Source of the DNA: Lactifluus volemus
Taxonomy: Eukaryota > Basidiomycota > Agaricomycetes > Russulales > Russulaceae
Length of the DNA: 64,000 nucleotides
NCBI GenBank assembly: GCA_022376515.1
Contig: WTXI01000018.1
Coordinates: forward strand, 248,001-312,000
Direction of reading: 5' to 3'
This document shows positions 48,645-59,987 of this stretch, piece after piece. Positions within the stretch are counted from its first letter, which is position 1. Each line of letters begins with the position of its first letter. A program made the position numbers and the translations under genes. The notes beneath the pieces are model-generated. The model was not told the origin of the DNA. It did no database searches and saw nothing but the letters and a program-made list of their open reading frames with translations.

Positions 48645-50683
48645 GGAACGAGGTGGGGCTCAGGGTGAATTGTAAATTCGAACTGCTTGATCTTGAAATG
48701 AAATAATTCCAGGTACTTTAAGTTGGAACCCAAACCACTAAATGGGTTTTGGGCGCTCCTTCGCCCCAGCTGTTGATGAACAGAGTGTATGAATGAATGG
48801 CGGAAGCCAACACCTGTGATACTGGAACAATTTCCAAGTTGGCAACTGTTCCATGTCTCAGATGTCATAGCAGAACCTGGCCCTGTGGTGGTATTCGTAC
48901 CTGATCAGTCACAATCATGGTCTAAACACGCACGCTCACTCATGTAGACACCAACACGGTAACACCCCTCCTAAATAAAATTTTGCCAGAGAGCGGTAAC
49001 ACACCAAGTACAAAGGCCGGCCCGGCACGACCTGTCGGATTGCCTTAAAAAAAAACCAAGTCAGCCCAATCAAATTCTGGTAGAGACGCAGCATCAGTCG
49101 GCGGGCATTTCAAACATGCTGTTTTTTATTTCAGTATATGTCTAAAAAAAATGCATTGAATACAATCATAAGGTACAGTACTAGCTACTATAGGCTAAAT
49201 TTGTGATGACGTGGCATGACGTGGCATCCCTTTATGGTCAGATCTTGTACTTGTTTTTTTATTCTTATTTTTTCACATTTCTTTCTATTTCGGAAATGTC
49301 AACCTGGGCGGTCTGACTGTCGCGGGCCCCTAAACGACGGTTCCGCAACGTCCCGAAGTGGCGACAGACGACATCCGCTGCGGCAAATGTACATGCCCGC
49401 GCATGTGGAGCCACTGCGTGAGCGCCCTCCTGCTGGCATGTGAACACGCGCATGGCCGCCTTTTGAACGCGCCCAATTCCCCACCAATTTCACAGGTGTT
49501 GTAATCTCAATCATGACTTGATGAAAACAATGCCCCGACTATATACGCTTTGTACAGGTATACAGTAGGATATTGTTCGCCAAGGAATCGTTCCCAATTT
49601 GGAGTGTTACGTCGGGCGGGGTATACAAGTGCTGTACTGTATTTCAAAAACTGTCAGTATATTGCCCTTTTTTTTTCGCGGCCCCTGTTTCACCCGCTCT
49701 ACCGCCTCAAGGCCCGCGACCATAAGCTTGGCATTCATATGCGCCCAACCACTTGCAAGTTGCAACCTCAAACCCACTCTACCGGACAGTCTAGCAGTAA
49801 CATTGCCGTCCGAGTCCAAAGGCAGTAGCAATGCATTCCAGTTATCAGATCTACAATCAGATGTCTAGGTTCCACAAACGAGATCGATCGAATTTTACGA
49901 TCATTGGAAACTGAGCGGGAAACTCTCCTGCATTTCGCCCGCACTTAACCTCGCAAGCAAAGGTGAATTTATGGGATCTTTTATCGGACCCCGGGTCCGA
50001 TCCGGCATCATGACAATCTGCTTTTGGCAGAAAACGGACGATTTATTCACCTGATGTGTAAGTACTGGTCCCCCCTTCCGGATCACTCCAAATTTCTTGC
50101 CCATTTCTTGCTCAATCACCACAAAATTTTGCCTACAGTATCTAGTACCATGTATCATCATATTCCGTAATTTCTTTTGGTAGAAATTGTAGTGTGTGGC
50201 AAGATAAAAAAACACCGTGTTTGTCACACCTGCCTGTGTCAAAGTTTACAACATTTCCAAAATGGCGTGTGACGGTGTGTGACTGATCCGGAAGGGGGGG
50301 TGATCCGGTAGGGGAGGGTTAGTACAGTTCATTTGCCAGCCATGAATACAGATTGACAGGCACAGAATTCCGTGGTATTTAACACGCCGTGTTTAGCAGT
50401 CGGCAGCTACAACTGTAAACAAAAAGGGTAAGCGGAGTGCGACAAAAGCTCGATTGCGTTGTGCAAGCCACCCGATGTGCATTTCCAGCTACTCTAGTTG
50501 TTCCCGAGTTCTTACATTGTTAATAAATTTAATATACCCACCCAAGCTCCAATCTATGGTGTGATTTCGAAATTCCCACCCATTTTCCTCTTTTTTTTTT
50601 TCTCTCGCTTTATCAGTGGCGACTTCCTTGTTGTCAAATCTTATTGGCATTCATCGCCCCCTCTTCAAGTTTATCACCTTCTC
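48645..50683. other. 2-kb gene-free spacer with repeats
   Basis: No gene recognised. A direct duplication of atgacgtggc occurs near 49205-49225. A MITE-like element is at 50071-50298. The final 90 bp match the promoter segments of desaturases A and D. Confidence 0.45.
50071..50298. mobile_element. MITE-like element of about 230 bp
   Basis: Ends are inverted: CCCCCCTTCCGGATCA on the left, and on the right its complement within gtgactgatccggaaggggggg. The interior is non-coding. No clean target duplication is visible. A related, degenerate copy lies at 46540-46760. Confidence 0.6.
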
Positions 50684-52605
50684 ATGACCACCAGTCTTCC
50701 GCAAAAATCGCCTCCTATTTGGTGGGAGAGTGTTTTCGTTTTTTGCGGTATACATCTTGCTGCGGTCTATGGTGTCTACCATCGTCCACCAGCTACCGTG
50801 TCTATGCCCATTCTCGTCGCGACCGTTGTGCTTTGGCAACTGTCAATATTAGGGTGCGCATATTCTCATCTCATCCTAGACGCTGCATGATTTCATGGAG
50901 CGTTCTGATATAGAGTTACTGTTGGATACCACCGCCTATATTCTCATCGGTCTTTCAATGCGTCGCTTGGCGTACGGATCGTCCTCGCAATACTTGGAGC
51001 AGGCGCTTTTCAGCGTTCAATAAAGGTACTGTACATACCAATTTTTTCATAGCATGTTGACTAATGTTTTCTTATCAGTATTGGTATGTAAACATTCTTA
51101 GAGTCTAACGCACTCGAAGAATACAAAAGCATTAATGCTATCCACCAGGTCTCTCATGCACCGACTCCACCACGTGAGCTGACACTTCCCTTCAATGCCC
51201 CGTTATTTGATGACTTCTTTTATTCTAGAGATTCACCGATGACGAAGAGAATGATCCGTACGTTCCCTATCATCAACCACGATTACTAGGCTACATGTAT
51301 TACCCCAGGTACTGCGCGACTCGTGGGCTCCTGTTTAGTCACATCGGGTGGTTCTTCATCAAGCCTAAGTACCCAAAGCTTCACTTGATTGAGCGTGACT
51401 CGGAGGATCTCGAAGAGGACCCAGGTGAGTCAATGCGTCGCGGCCCCTGTGTCTTGGAATAAATCACCTGACCGTGTTCCCTATGCTTAGTCGTGCGGCT
51501 ACAGTATCAATATATTGGTGAGTCAGTTATGCCAAACTTACGCTGGTTCTAACATCGGGTGTATAGTTCCACTCTCCATTGCATATGGTTTGGTTTTTCC
51601 CGCCATATTGGGTGCCGCATTCGGTGATACAGTCGGAGGATTTATCTATGGGGCCCTTGTTGCGAGACTTCTCAGTGCGTATTAAGGTTTGCGTTGGAAA
51701 TACCAAAAAGTGACTTTTTGGGGCTTAGTCTGGCACTCGACATTGCTTATCAACTCGTGGGAATTCGTGTTGCTCTCTCCGCATACTAAATGCTAAAGTA
51801 GAAGTACTATCACAGACTTGCTCATTGGGATGGCGTGCAACCATATTCAGACCAGAATACGTCACGCACCAACTTGGTATGTTGTTTGTCAAATTTAGTT
51901 GGATCCTTGCGACGTATTTACAGATAGTCGCGCTGTGTACGGCCGGTGAGGGCAACCATAACTTCGTACGTGCCCTCAGATCATTGTCATACTGTGAAAC
52001 ATGTGCTGATCGTTTCTTAGCATGTAAGTTAAGCAATGCCAGTGCATTCCCATTATTCAATCGAGCGATGTTGCAGCACTCGTTTCCAGACGATTATCGT
52101 TCTGATCCTGCAAAGTCTGCCTGGGATCCTTCGAAATGGGTTATTTTCGCACTCGCGAAGCTTGGCTTCGTGTCGGGACTGCGATATGCCAGCGCAGATG
52201 ACATCGCAGCGGCACGTGCGTACATGCTAGCGCACGACCACCATGGCGCGCACGACAAGGCAGTCGAAGAGGAAGAGTGGGTGGGACCGACATGGACTGA
52301 AGCAGAAATGAAGGCATATGTGAAAGAAAGTGACGCATGCATTCTTGTCATTGACAAATACGCTCTTGATGTGACAGGGTATATTGATATGCATGTGCGT
52401 TTTTCTCCATTTCTTCACATCTGGAAGTTACTGACTTTTGTAGCCTGGCGGCGCGAGGCTCCTGCGTAACTATGCTTTCCCTATCAATGCTGGCAAGAGT
52501 GACAAGTGGAAGGAGGCGGACCAGGCGTTCAATGGCGGCCTGAACAAGCACTCTCAGGCGGCGAGGCGGCACATGAAAAATCTTCGTGTAGCGAGGGTAC
52601 ATTAA
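50684..52605 (+). CDS. Delta-9 acyl-CoA desaturase with cytochrome b5 (copy E)
   Basis: Same exon plan as copy A, with the CAT exon at 52021-52023. The 5-nt exon (51079-51083) reads TATTG, changing the first Trp of the WW pair to Tyr. The next exon reads SLMHRLHH, so the His box is kept. Further boxes are HRLYSH and HNFHH, with b5 HPGG and AFNGGLNKH. The protein ends in VARVH instead of VARVL. Reading phase is kept throughout, so it may be functional. It has more unusual substitutions than A, B and D, such as Gln-Arg for Gln-Gly before SIK. It is followed directly by a NAF1 pseudogene. Confidence 0.84.
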
Positions 52606-52699
52606 GATGCTGGGTTATGTAGGTCGGATACCCAAGGCTTAGAGACGCTACATATTCGTTTGAACGAACAAGATAGAATGTAGATAGAAAAGGGATTGG

Positions 52700-53470
52700 A
52701 CGTCAGATCCGCCGGCCCGAAAGGGAAGTGCTGTCTGTTTTCAGTCTGTCCAAGTCATTGTTGGTCGCAATAGAGGAGGAGGTCCTTGAGCAGTTTGCCA
52801 AAGCTTCAATGTCCCTAGCACCATCACAGGATTTATTCATACAGGACCTGGTTAGTTCGATAATTGTCCCCACAAGACAGGTCACTCCGCACATCAGAAC
52901 GTGCATTCGAAACTCTGGGCTATGTGAGTACAGTCTTTTCCTACGACCCCCGACTTTTTCTACCACCTAGATACATGAGACCTTTGGGCCAACGTATCGT
53001 CCCCCGCGCAGCAACTATGTTTTTTTTTCTTGCCGAGCTTGGAATTTTATGTGGGAGCGATGCCAACAACGTACACGACGAGGGACCCGCAGAGTATGAG
53101 CTCGTAATTTTTGGAGGTTGGGGTCGGGCCGACCACATGGAACGGAAGATCGTTGTGCCGCCCCACCGGTGGTGCGCGATCGATATCACCTGCCTCGACG
53201 ATTATTGCGCAAGCAACAGGGCAAGATACCGTCAACGTCTCTACCCATTCCGAGTTATGCCAACGGCCCGTCTGACTACACGCCATTTTCTCCGCAATTA
53301 CAAACTTATCCATTCAGCAATAGTTCATGTACCCCGCTGTCCCGTTCAACTGCATATTAATCTACGCTTTGTGGCGAGGTTTGGTTTGAATTTCGACATG
53401 ATGCGGTCACAGAAACCATATCTCGCATCTGTATGGGACACTAACAACCGCAGATTATGGAAATAACTGG
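52700..53470 (+). pseudogene. NAF1 pseudogene
   Basis: Pieces of NAF1 are recognisable in order: the LIQDLVSPIIAPTKQVT segment (52850-52890), TSERA...ETLGYVST (52895-52940), a SELGILCGSDANNVHDE-type block with PAEYEL (53030-53110), and the Gln/Pro-rich end with ARFGLNFDMM (53370-53405). Most of the core and the RGG tract are deleted, and the frame shifts between pieces. It is downstream of desaturase E, as NAF1 is downstream of D. Confidence 0.88.
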
Positions 53471-53812
53471 GACAGAGCTGAGCGTGAATTGTAAATTCGA
53501 ATACGGCCCACGGCCACATCTATCAAAACCACTTTTTTATCTCACGAAAGGAATTATTGACTAATATAAATGTTTTGAAAAAGAGAGCTGAAAGAATAAG
53601 ATGTTCGAGGCACACTTGCCATCATCCACAACAAGTCGGACGCACAGCGAGTGCCATAACGGGGCACGGCGGAACCACACAGGACATCGGCGACGACGCC
53701 CAGCTCGTCTCGTCTCGTCTTCGTCCTCAACCCCCCCGCCCTCCTCTCTCCTAAATACCAACTTATCCCTAAAAATTTCACCCCTCGCCCCGCCCGTTGC
53801 TGGCTGTACTGT
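53471..53812. promoter_or_regulatory. Upstream region of the SAS4-like gene
   Basis: A GC-rich tract with C-rich runs follows an AT-rich part. This fits a housekeeping promoter and 5' UTR, but no motif is definite. Confidence 0.35.
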
Positions 53813-56213
53813 ATGCCCAGACGTGTATCAGCACCCACCGCCATAGGCGTGCCAACCGCCACCGCCGCCGCATTGACCTCTTCAGCAACAGCCGGTCCCT
53901 CAAAATTATCCTCGGCCGTACCTTCCCCACAAGCTGGCCCCTCTACGACTTCTAACTCCTCCTCGAACCCTAACGGGCCTACCCGCCAACGGCGCATCAT
54001 GCCCTCGCGCTCGCGCAGGGGCGGCCCGGGCGTCGGCATTTGCGATGTCGACACGCAAATCCTCGAGACGCTCCGTCGACGTCGTGCGTTTTTCCCCTTC
54101 CACTTGTCTCTGTGTTTGACTCACGCGTGCTCCCTTTTTTTTTTTTCGGGGGTTTTGGGGTTTGGTTTTTTTTTTTCATGTAGGTGAAAACGAGCCTTTG
54201 GTCCCGGCGCATACAAAGCTACTACTAACGACCAGCTCGACCCGCGTGCGCGCGTTTGGAGAGGGTGAGGGCTCACAGCTCAACACGTCTGCATACGAAC
54301 GATATTTCGATAAGCCCGAGGTCATCCGCGCGTACCGCGAGCAACAACTCATTCAGACACCAGAATTCACACTCTTGTCTGAGCATGAAGCTGTAGGAGG
54401 ACGATTTCGACCCCGAGGTTTAGACGACGTGCGTGCCGAACTATCCCCCGTCTTTTCCTTTTCTTAATTGGATATTCTGGATTCAATCTAACGTACTATG
54501 ACGCTACAGGAAGGTATCGACACATCTGATGCGGCTTACGAAAAGCGACATCGCAAGTACGAGGCATTTGAAAAGCGGCAGCGTCTGCGAGAGAAGGAAA
54601 AACTCAAGCACGAACACTACAAGCTCAAGGAGCGGATCGAGCAACTGCGCGTACTCGAACCCTCTGCATTTCTCGGCATATCTGACTCTTTCTTCGCGGG
54701 TTCGCTGCGCCCACCACCAAACGACGGTGAGCGTGATGCGCGGGGAAGCACGGATACTCCCACTCCACCACAAAATGAGGGCGAGGGGCGCAAGCGCCAG
54801 ATGCTTGAGGTTGCCAACAGCCTTGATGCCCGCTACCGAACTCTACTCGACACCGTCCCTTCACGCGTTCCCGACCTCCCTGCACCATCACCTCAGCCTT
54901 TGCCGCCTGCTGTACCTCTGGTCCACACTCTAAATCATGCCGTGCGGTCACCTGCCCCGAATAGTCCCACTGCCCTGCGCCCTCAGTCTGCCCTCTCATC
55001 TACACAATTGACCGAGGTCATCGAGCTTGACAGCGACGGCGAAGAGCAGACTCACGAAGTGGTCAAAGCCGAGTCAATACCGGCATCGCCCGGCCTCACG
55101 CGCCATGAAACGACTGAATCACTGAAACTACGTATCAGGTTTCCCAGCCGCTTGCCCCCTTCTACATCTCCGCTCACAGCCACACCTCCCTCCCCGTCAT
55201 CTCCGAGACCAGCTGCCGCAAGCACGAGCAATCTAAAGGGGTCGCCCTCGCCAACTCGCCCTCGCCCCAAACCGATCTTCAAAAATCCGGAAGCGCCGAG
55301 CCCATATGCGCGCGTCCCGTTTGTGAAACGCACCACGCAGCAGGATAACAAGGCCCCGTCGCCCTCGTCGCCTTCCCCACCGACGCGTTCCCATAACGCG
55401 GTTGCAACCACGGCCGCTGCTGATTCTGCTTCTTCAACGTCTGCTCCGGTGCCGACATCGGCACATCCAACATTGCGCCGTCGCCCACCGAGGGCTGCTG
55501 CGAATTCCAAGCCTGGAAGTCCTGCCGCTGCTGGCGTAACTAATTCATCAAGGGCACCCCCACCCCCACTGCCACCACCTGCGCATGCGAGTGTCTCAAG
55601 CCGGGCGCGGAAGCGGCGGCGCATTGCACCTTCTGACGACGAACGGAACGACTTGCTCGGATCCGACATTGACGCAGACGGTGAGGTCGATATGGTTACC
55701 GAAGGAGCGGAGCAGGACCGTGCAGAGGAGGAGGAAGAGGAGGAGGAGGGAGAGGAAGGCGATGAAGAGGGTAAGGAGCGAGAGTCGTCGCCCAACGCTC
55801 GCTGGCGCGACTCGGCTTTATATCGCGAGGCGCAGCGACACGTGGGTGCTTCCAACGCTCGCAAGACCCATCGTCACCTTGGCATTTTCGGCCTCAAAGG
55901 TTTCCCAGCTGAGATTGATCACATGCGCGATTTTGTGGTACCAGAGTGGGCACTCCCCCGTGGCGATCTGCGGATGGTTGCGCTCGAGGACGGGGATGCG
56001 GTCCCGTTGTCAATGGGGAGAGTGCATGCTAGTGGGGGTGGTGGTGGTGGGAGAGGAGAGACGGGAGTTAGAGAAGAGGAAGAAGAGGAGGAGGAAGAGG
56101 AAGAAGAATCTGAGGAGGCGTTGTATGCCAACTCGGACCGTATGGTGGATTTCGAGACGGCGACACTGAGCGCGGTCGATAGCCAGGCGACGGAGGAGTT
56201 GATGGTATTCTAA
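53813..56213 (+). CDS. SAS4-domain-like chromatin protein
   Basis: Exons 53813-54083, 54184-54428 and 54510-56213 join in phase to 739 residues. After a Ser/Pro-rich start comes a conserved N-terminal block: DTQILETLRRR, PLVPAHTKLLL, and SAYERYFDKPEVIRAYREQQ. It leads into a charged helix, RHRKYEAFEKRQRLREKEKL, with KLKERIEQLR after it. That helix resembles the SAS4 domain of silencing-complex subunits that partner MYST acetyltransferases. A long disordered Pro/Ser/Ala region and acidic runs follow. A conserved-looking segment is near residue 600 (ARWRDSALYREAQRH). The SAS4 assignment is from memory of the domain; a nuclear chromatin role is inferred. Confidence 0.65.
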
Positions 56214-56435
56214 GTCTAATCTCACATTTCTCTCTGGCTTGTCATTCATCCCTCCTTTCTTTTCCTTCCTTTGTACGCTTTCTCTTCCCGTGCCAGACCA
56301 GACTTAACACCTAATGGTATATTATTCACTATTCGGGGAGTTCGGGCGAGTCTATGGTAATATTAATAAGAGTATCATCGGCATCGATTAGGACACGAAG
56401 TATCTATGGGATGAGAGTTCTCATACAGCCACCAC

Positions 56436-57619
56436 TCATGTGCGTGCCTGGGGACGAGGTCGTGCCAGCCCATCGATAATATGTAACGCTACGCGACGTT
56501 GGTCGAGGGAGACATCACGCTGTACGGCGAGGGCGTGGCGGGCGGTACGGAGCGGGGAGAGACGCGAGATGTCCTTGCGCACACCGACGCGGTGCGGGAA
56601 GAAGCGCGAGTAGTCTCCAGCGCTGCGCTCAAGGACGCTGCGCACACGAGCGGTGGTGGACGTGGGAGCGGGTAATGATACTCCTCCTGTCATGGGATTA
56701 TCACGCGTCTTGAAGAGCGCATTCAAGTTGGTGCTGGAGAGCGCTGCCAACAGTGGTTTGCGGTCTGCAGGGGGGGCTTCCTTCGTCGTCCCCGTTCGAG
56801 TCGCGACGGCACCACCGGCAGAGTCGGTCTCCCCGGTAGACAATGTTGATCGTGTTGGCGTTGACTGCGCGTGAATTTTGAAGCTGGAGGCGTTCAACTT
56901 GGTCATTAACGGTGCTCTGGGATTAGCCCTAGCGATGCGCTCCGCACGACTTTCTTGGGTCCCCGCAGGGTACTTCTCTGCTGAGGTGCGGCGATGCGCT
57001 TGCGACCCTGCATCTTGTTCTTTTTCCTTGTGTCGACGAACGTGCATTTGGGGGCGATTCTCCGGCCTTGAATGTTGTTGTCGCGATCGAGCCTCTGGAT
57101 GAGCTTCAGTATTTTGCCTGTTCTGTTTTCCTTGGCGTAGTTGGAGCCGGTTCGAAAAGCTCAGGGAGACAACACCGTCATCCCAACCCATCATGGGAGA
57201 TGCACCAGATGCACCAACGCCGTCATGACGCCTCTGTCGGTTCGTGTGACGCGTACCGGGGGACTTATTGTTAGAGTCATTGGAACGTGCTGAAAAGTGT
57301 GGGTTGAGAAAGAACCGAACATCGTGCAAGTGGACACGTACACTGTCCGTTTGGTCTGGTGCGAGGCCTTTGTGGGGCTGCTTGAGAAGGCACCGCAACG
57401 TTTTCTAAACGCAGATAAGATATCAGTAATATTTGAAGGATAGGAACGGCTCGTACGAATGCTGATCCCCCCAAAGCTACTCGCTGACGGTCTCTGTCTC
57501 TTCAAATGAGGAGGTACCCGATTTTCCGAGTTCACGACGGCATCTGAACGACCGCCAACCGAAAAGTAACGCAGAGAGTATCGTGAAAGCAGCTGTCGCT
57601 GGGCGTGACGAAGATTCAT
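56436..57619 (-). CDS. Basic hypothetical protein, unknown function
   Basis: Exons 57619-57457, 57404-57342 and 57289-56436 join in phase to 359 residues. The product is rich in Arg, Ser and Thr and mostly disordered, with QRPRTRP and HVRRHKEKEQD segments. The C-terminus is better ordered (SAGDYSRFFPHRVGVRKDISRLSP...VALHIIDGLARP). A nuclear or nucleic-acid role is possible from composition only. I do not recognise a family. The short middle exon uses a strong GTACGT donor. Confidence 0.6.
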
Positions 57620-57742
57620 CTGAACAAGGAAAAAAGAGAAAGTGTTCACGGGTTTAACGGTCCGCCAGCTGCAGAAGGGTGGTGACACGACAGAGCTGTC
57701 AGGTAACCTAGAACCTACTAACCTACGACTAGCTGGGAGGTG

Positions 57743-59728
57743 ATGGGCCGTCTTTTAGGTCGACTATTCGTCGCGTTTACCACATCTTTAATATGCTTCA
57801 TATCATATACTCCTCAAATCTTTATCATTTGGCCCTTGTACGGTCGTGAGCTCTCAATTGAATTGCTCGCCCTGCTCGTTCCATTCAAGTACGTATCAAC
57901 CCTACCATCTCTCTGCTGCAGCGTTCATGAGATCTTGGAAGCATTCTTGTAGGGATTCTCTTTTACAACTACTATCTTTGCATCACCACGGATCCCGGAG
58001 GCGTGCCTCATGACTGGGTTTGTCATGTTCTTCTTCTTTTGCGGTACTCTTTTCTTATGGATGCTCATCCAGGCGCCGGAGTTAAATGACGCAGAAGGGT
58101 ACGAAGTCAAGAAGTTAACTGGCAGTCCAAGGTTTTGCACCATGTGTAGGAGGTACAAGCCACCACGCGCACACCACTGTAAGATTTGCAGAAGGTACAA
58201 CCCCATCAATTACATCTCTTATTCCCCCTCTGAACGTTACTCATCCCTCCTGCAGATGTGTCCTTCGCATGGGTGAGCACGCAAGTCATCAACTTCTCAA
58301 AGCAACCCTCGGACTGACCTATTTAGACCATCACTGTCCATGGGTGAATAACTGTGTCGGATTCTACAACTACGGGCACTTCATCCGCTTCCTCTTCTTT
58401 ATCGACCTTGCCTGCACCTATCACGTTACCATGCTTACCCGTTTGACCTTCTGGGGATACCACTGGGTGTGTGGTCCGCCCATGTATTTTTCGATCACAA
58501 CTAACTTTCTGCTAGGACTCGAGCAATACCCTAGAGCTACTTTTTGTAGTTCTGAACTATATTACATGCGTACCTGTGCTACTCATAGTTGGTGGTTTCA
58601 GGTAACCTCTTTCTCCATACCTTCCCTCATTGACGAGCTGACGATTAGACAGCCTATACCATTTCTACTGTATCCTTGGGAACACCACTACAATCGAAGG
58701 TTGGGAGAAAGACAAAGTCGCAACCCTTATTCGACGAGGCAAGATTCGTAGAATCAAATTTCCTTATGTCCGCTATCTTCTTTCTCTTTTCCTTTTGATT
58801 TTAATCTCGAAAACGCAGAATCTCGGCGCTAGACGAAACATAGAATCGATGCTGGGAACAAACCCGCTCCTCTGGTGCTGTCCAAACGTTGGTCCCTTTG
58901 GAACGGGGCTCAAATACCAACTTTCAGAAGGCGACGGTAAGTGGATCGAGCTGTTTACACGCGATCCACAAGGATCCGAGCTTCACGAACGCCCCTACGG
59001 CCACGTGTAAAACTCGCACGAGTGAGAGCCCGCTTTTACACACGAGCCGGAAGGGGGCGCTCACACGTATAGTTGTGGTATCCAACCCTTCTTTTATTTT
59101 ACTAAATGAGAACGCGGACAGCTGACCCGACTTTTCATGATATTACTTAGGCATCGATGCCTGGCCTCCACGTGATCCAGCTGAACAGCCATACGAATGG
59201 ACGCAACCAGCATCACCATGGACGTACGGCAATGACGGACCTAACCCCGACCTCGTGCCATCCAACACAGGCTCACAACAGCAACAACAACAACTGCGTG
59301 AGCGTATTCGAACCACGGGTCGGGGAGTGGGCGTGTCGGCCGTACCGCCCTACCACCCGGACTACGAGCCTACGGAAGAGTGTGAAGATGGGGATGGTGT
59401 CTACTACCATCACCACCGCCACCACGATAGCGACGACGACGACGGTGGTGGCGAACATTTTGCGGAGTACGAGCGCGAGACGCCGCGCGTGCGTCGTGGT
59501 TCGGAGGGATACGAAGTACGATCGATCGATCGCGAACAGTTGCTCGCGGAATTTATTGCGAGTCGTAGTCAGGAGGAGGGCCATTATCGTCGGTATGCGC
59601 CTGAACCGTCGAGCGGATCGTCGGACGATGGGCGTGGTGGTGGGGAAGCTTTGGTGCAGGAAGACGAAGAGGAAGAGCCACTTGCGGTGCGCCTGGCGAA
59701 ATGGCGGTCGGGCGAGGCGATTGCGTAG
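57743..59728 (+). CDS. DHHC palmitoyltransferase, PFA4 type
   Basis: Nine exons (57743-57888, 57942-58017, 58073-58194, 58256-58272 (17 nt), 58327-58466, 58516-58601, 58653-58767, 58819-58936, 59151-59728) join in phase to 465 residues. Two N-terminal transmembrane helices precede the TTDPGG motif. The cysteine-rich domain reads [26 protein letters not shown], then the active-site [12 protein letters not shown]. Two more helices and the TTTIEGWE (TTxE) motif follow. The tail is long and polar, with poly-Gln and His/Asp runs. PFA4 S-acylates membrane proteins at the ER, for example chitin synthase Chs3 in yeast. The 214-nt intron 8 is unusually long for this locus. Confidence 0.9.
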
Positions 59729-59987
59729 GACATTTGTCGGAGAGATCGATTTACCATCAGGGGATTCTATTACGCACATGTTAGGGTATCTATTCTATCC
59801 TCCTCCTCCGCTCAGTCGATTCTGCACTTAGACAAACTCTATATATGTCAATGGAAGTCCGGACATCATCCAATTATTAAAATTTGCTACGGAATCAAAA
59901 ATCATAAACATGACAGATTGGACAAGAGAGCGAAACAAACAAAATAAGAAAGCTGGAAAAAAGATGGTAGTAGAACCTGGTCTGGCA
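59729..59987. other. Convergent spacer between PFA4 and RSC4-like genes
   Basis: AT-rich 3' flanks of two converging genes. No other element seen. Confidence 0.5.

Noticed and set aside
18770..53470. Both duplications have offsets of about 6.15 kb (NLR pair 6156, desaturase D/E 6152), suggesting a common mechanism
   Set aside because: The units share no sequence and the boundaries differ; the match in length is most likely chance.
55052..55864. 270-codon open frame on the minus strand
   Set aside because: It lies wholly antisense to the third exon of the SAS4-like gene, and its Ser/Ala/Gly-rich content mirrors the GC-rich coding strand.
59255..59480. His- and Asp-rich repeats as a possible metal-binding protein of its own
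   Set aside because: The segment is in phase with the last exon of the DHHC palmitoyltransferase and follows the 58937-59150 intron, so it is that enzyme's tail.
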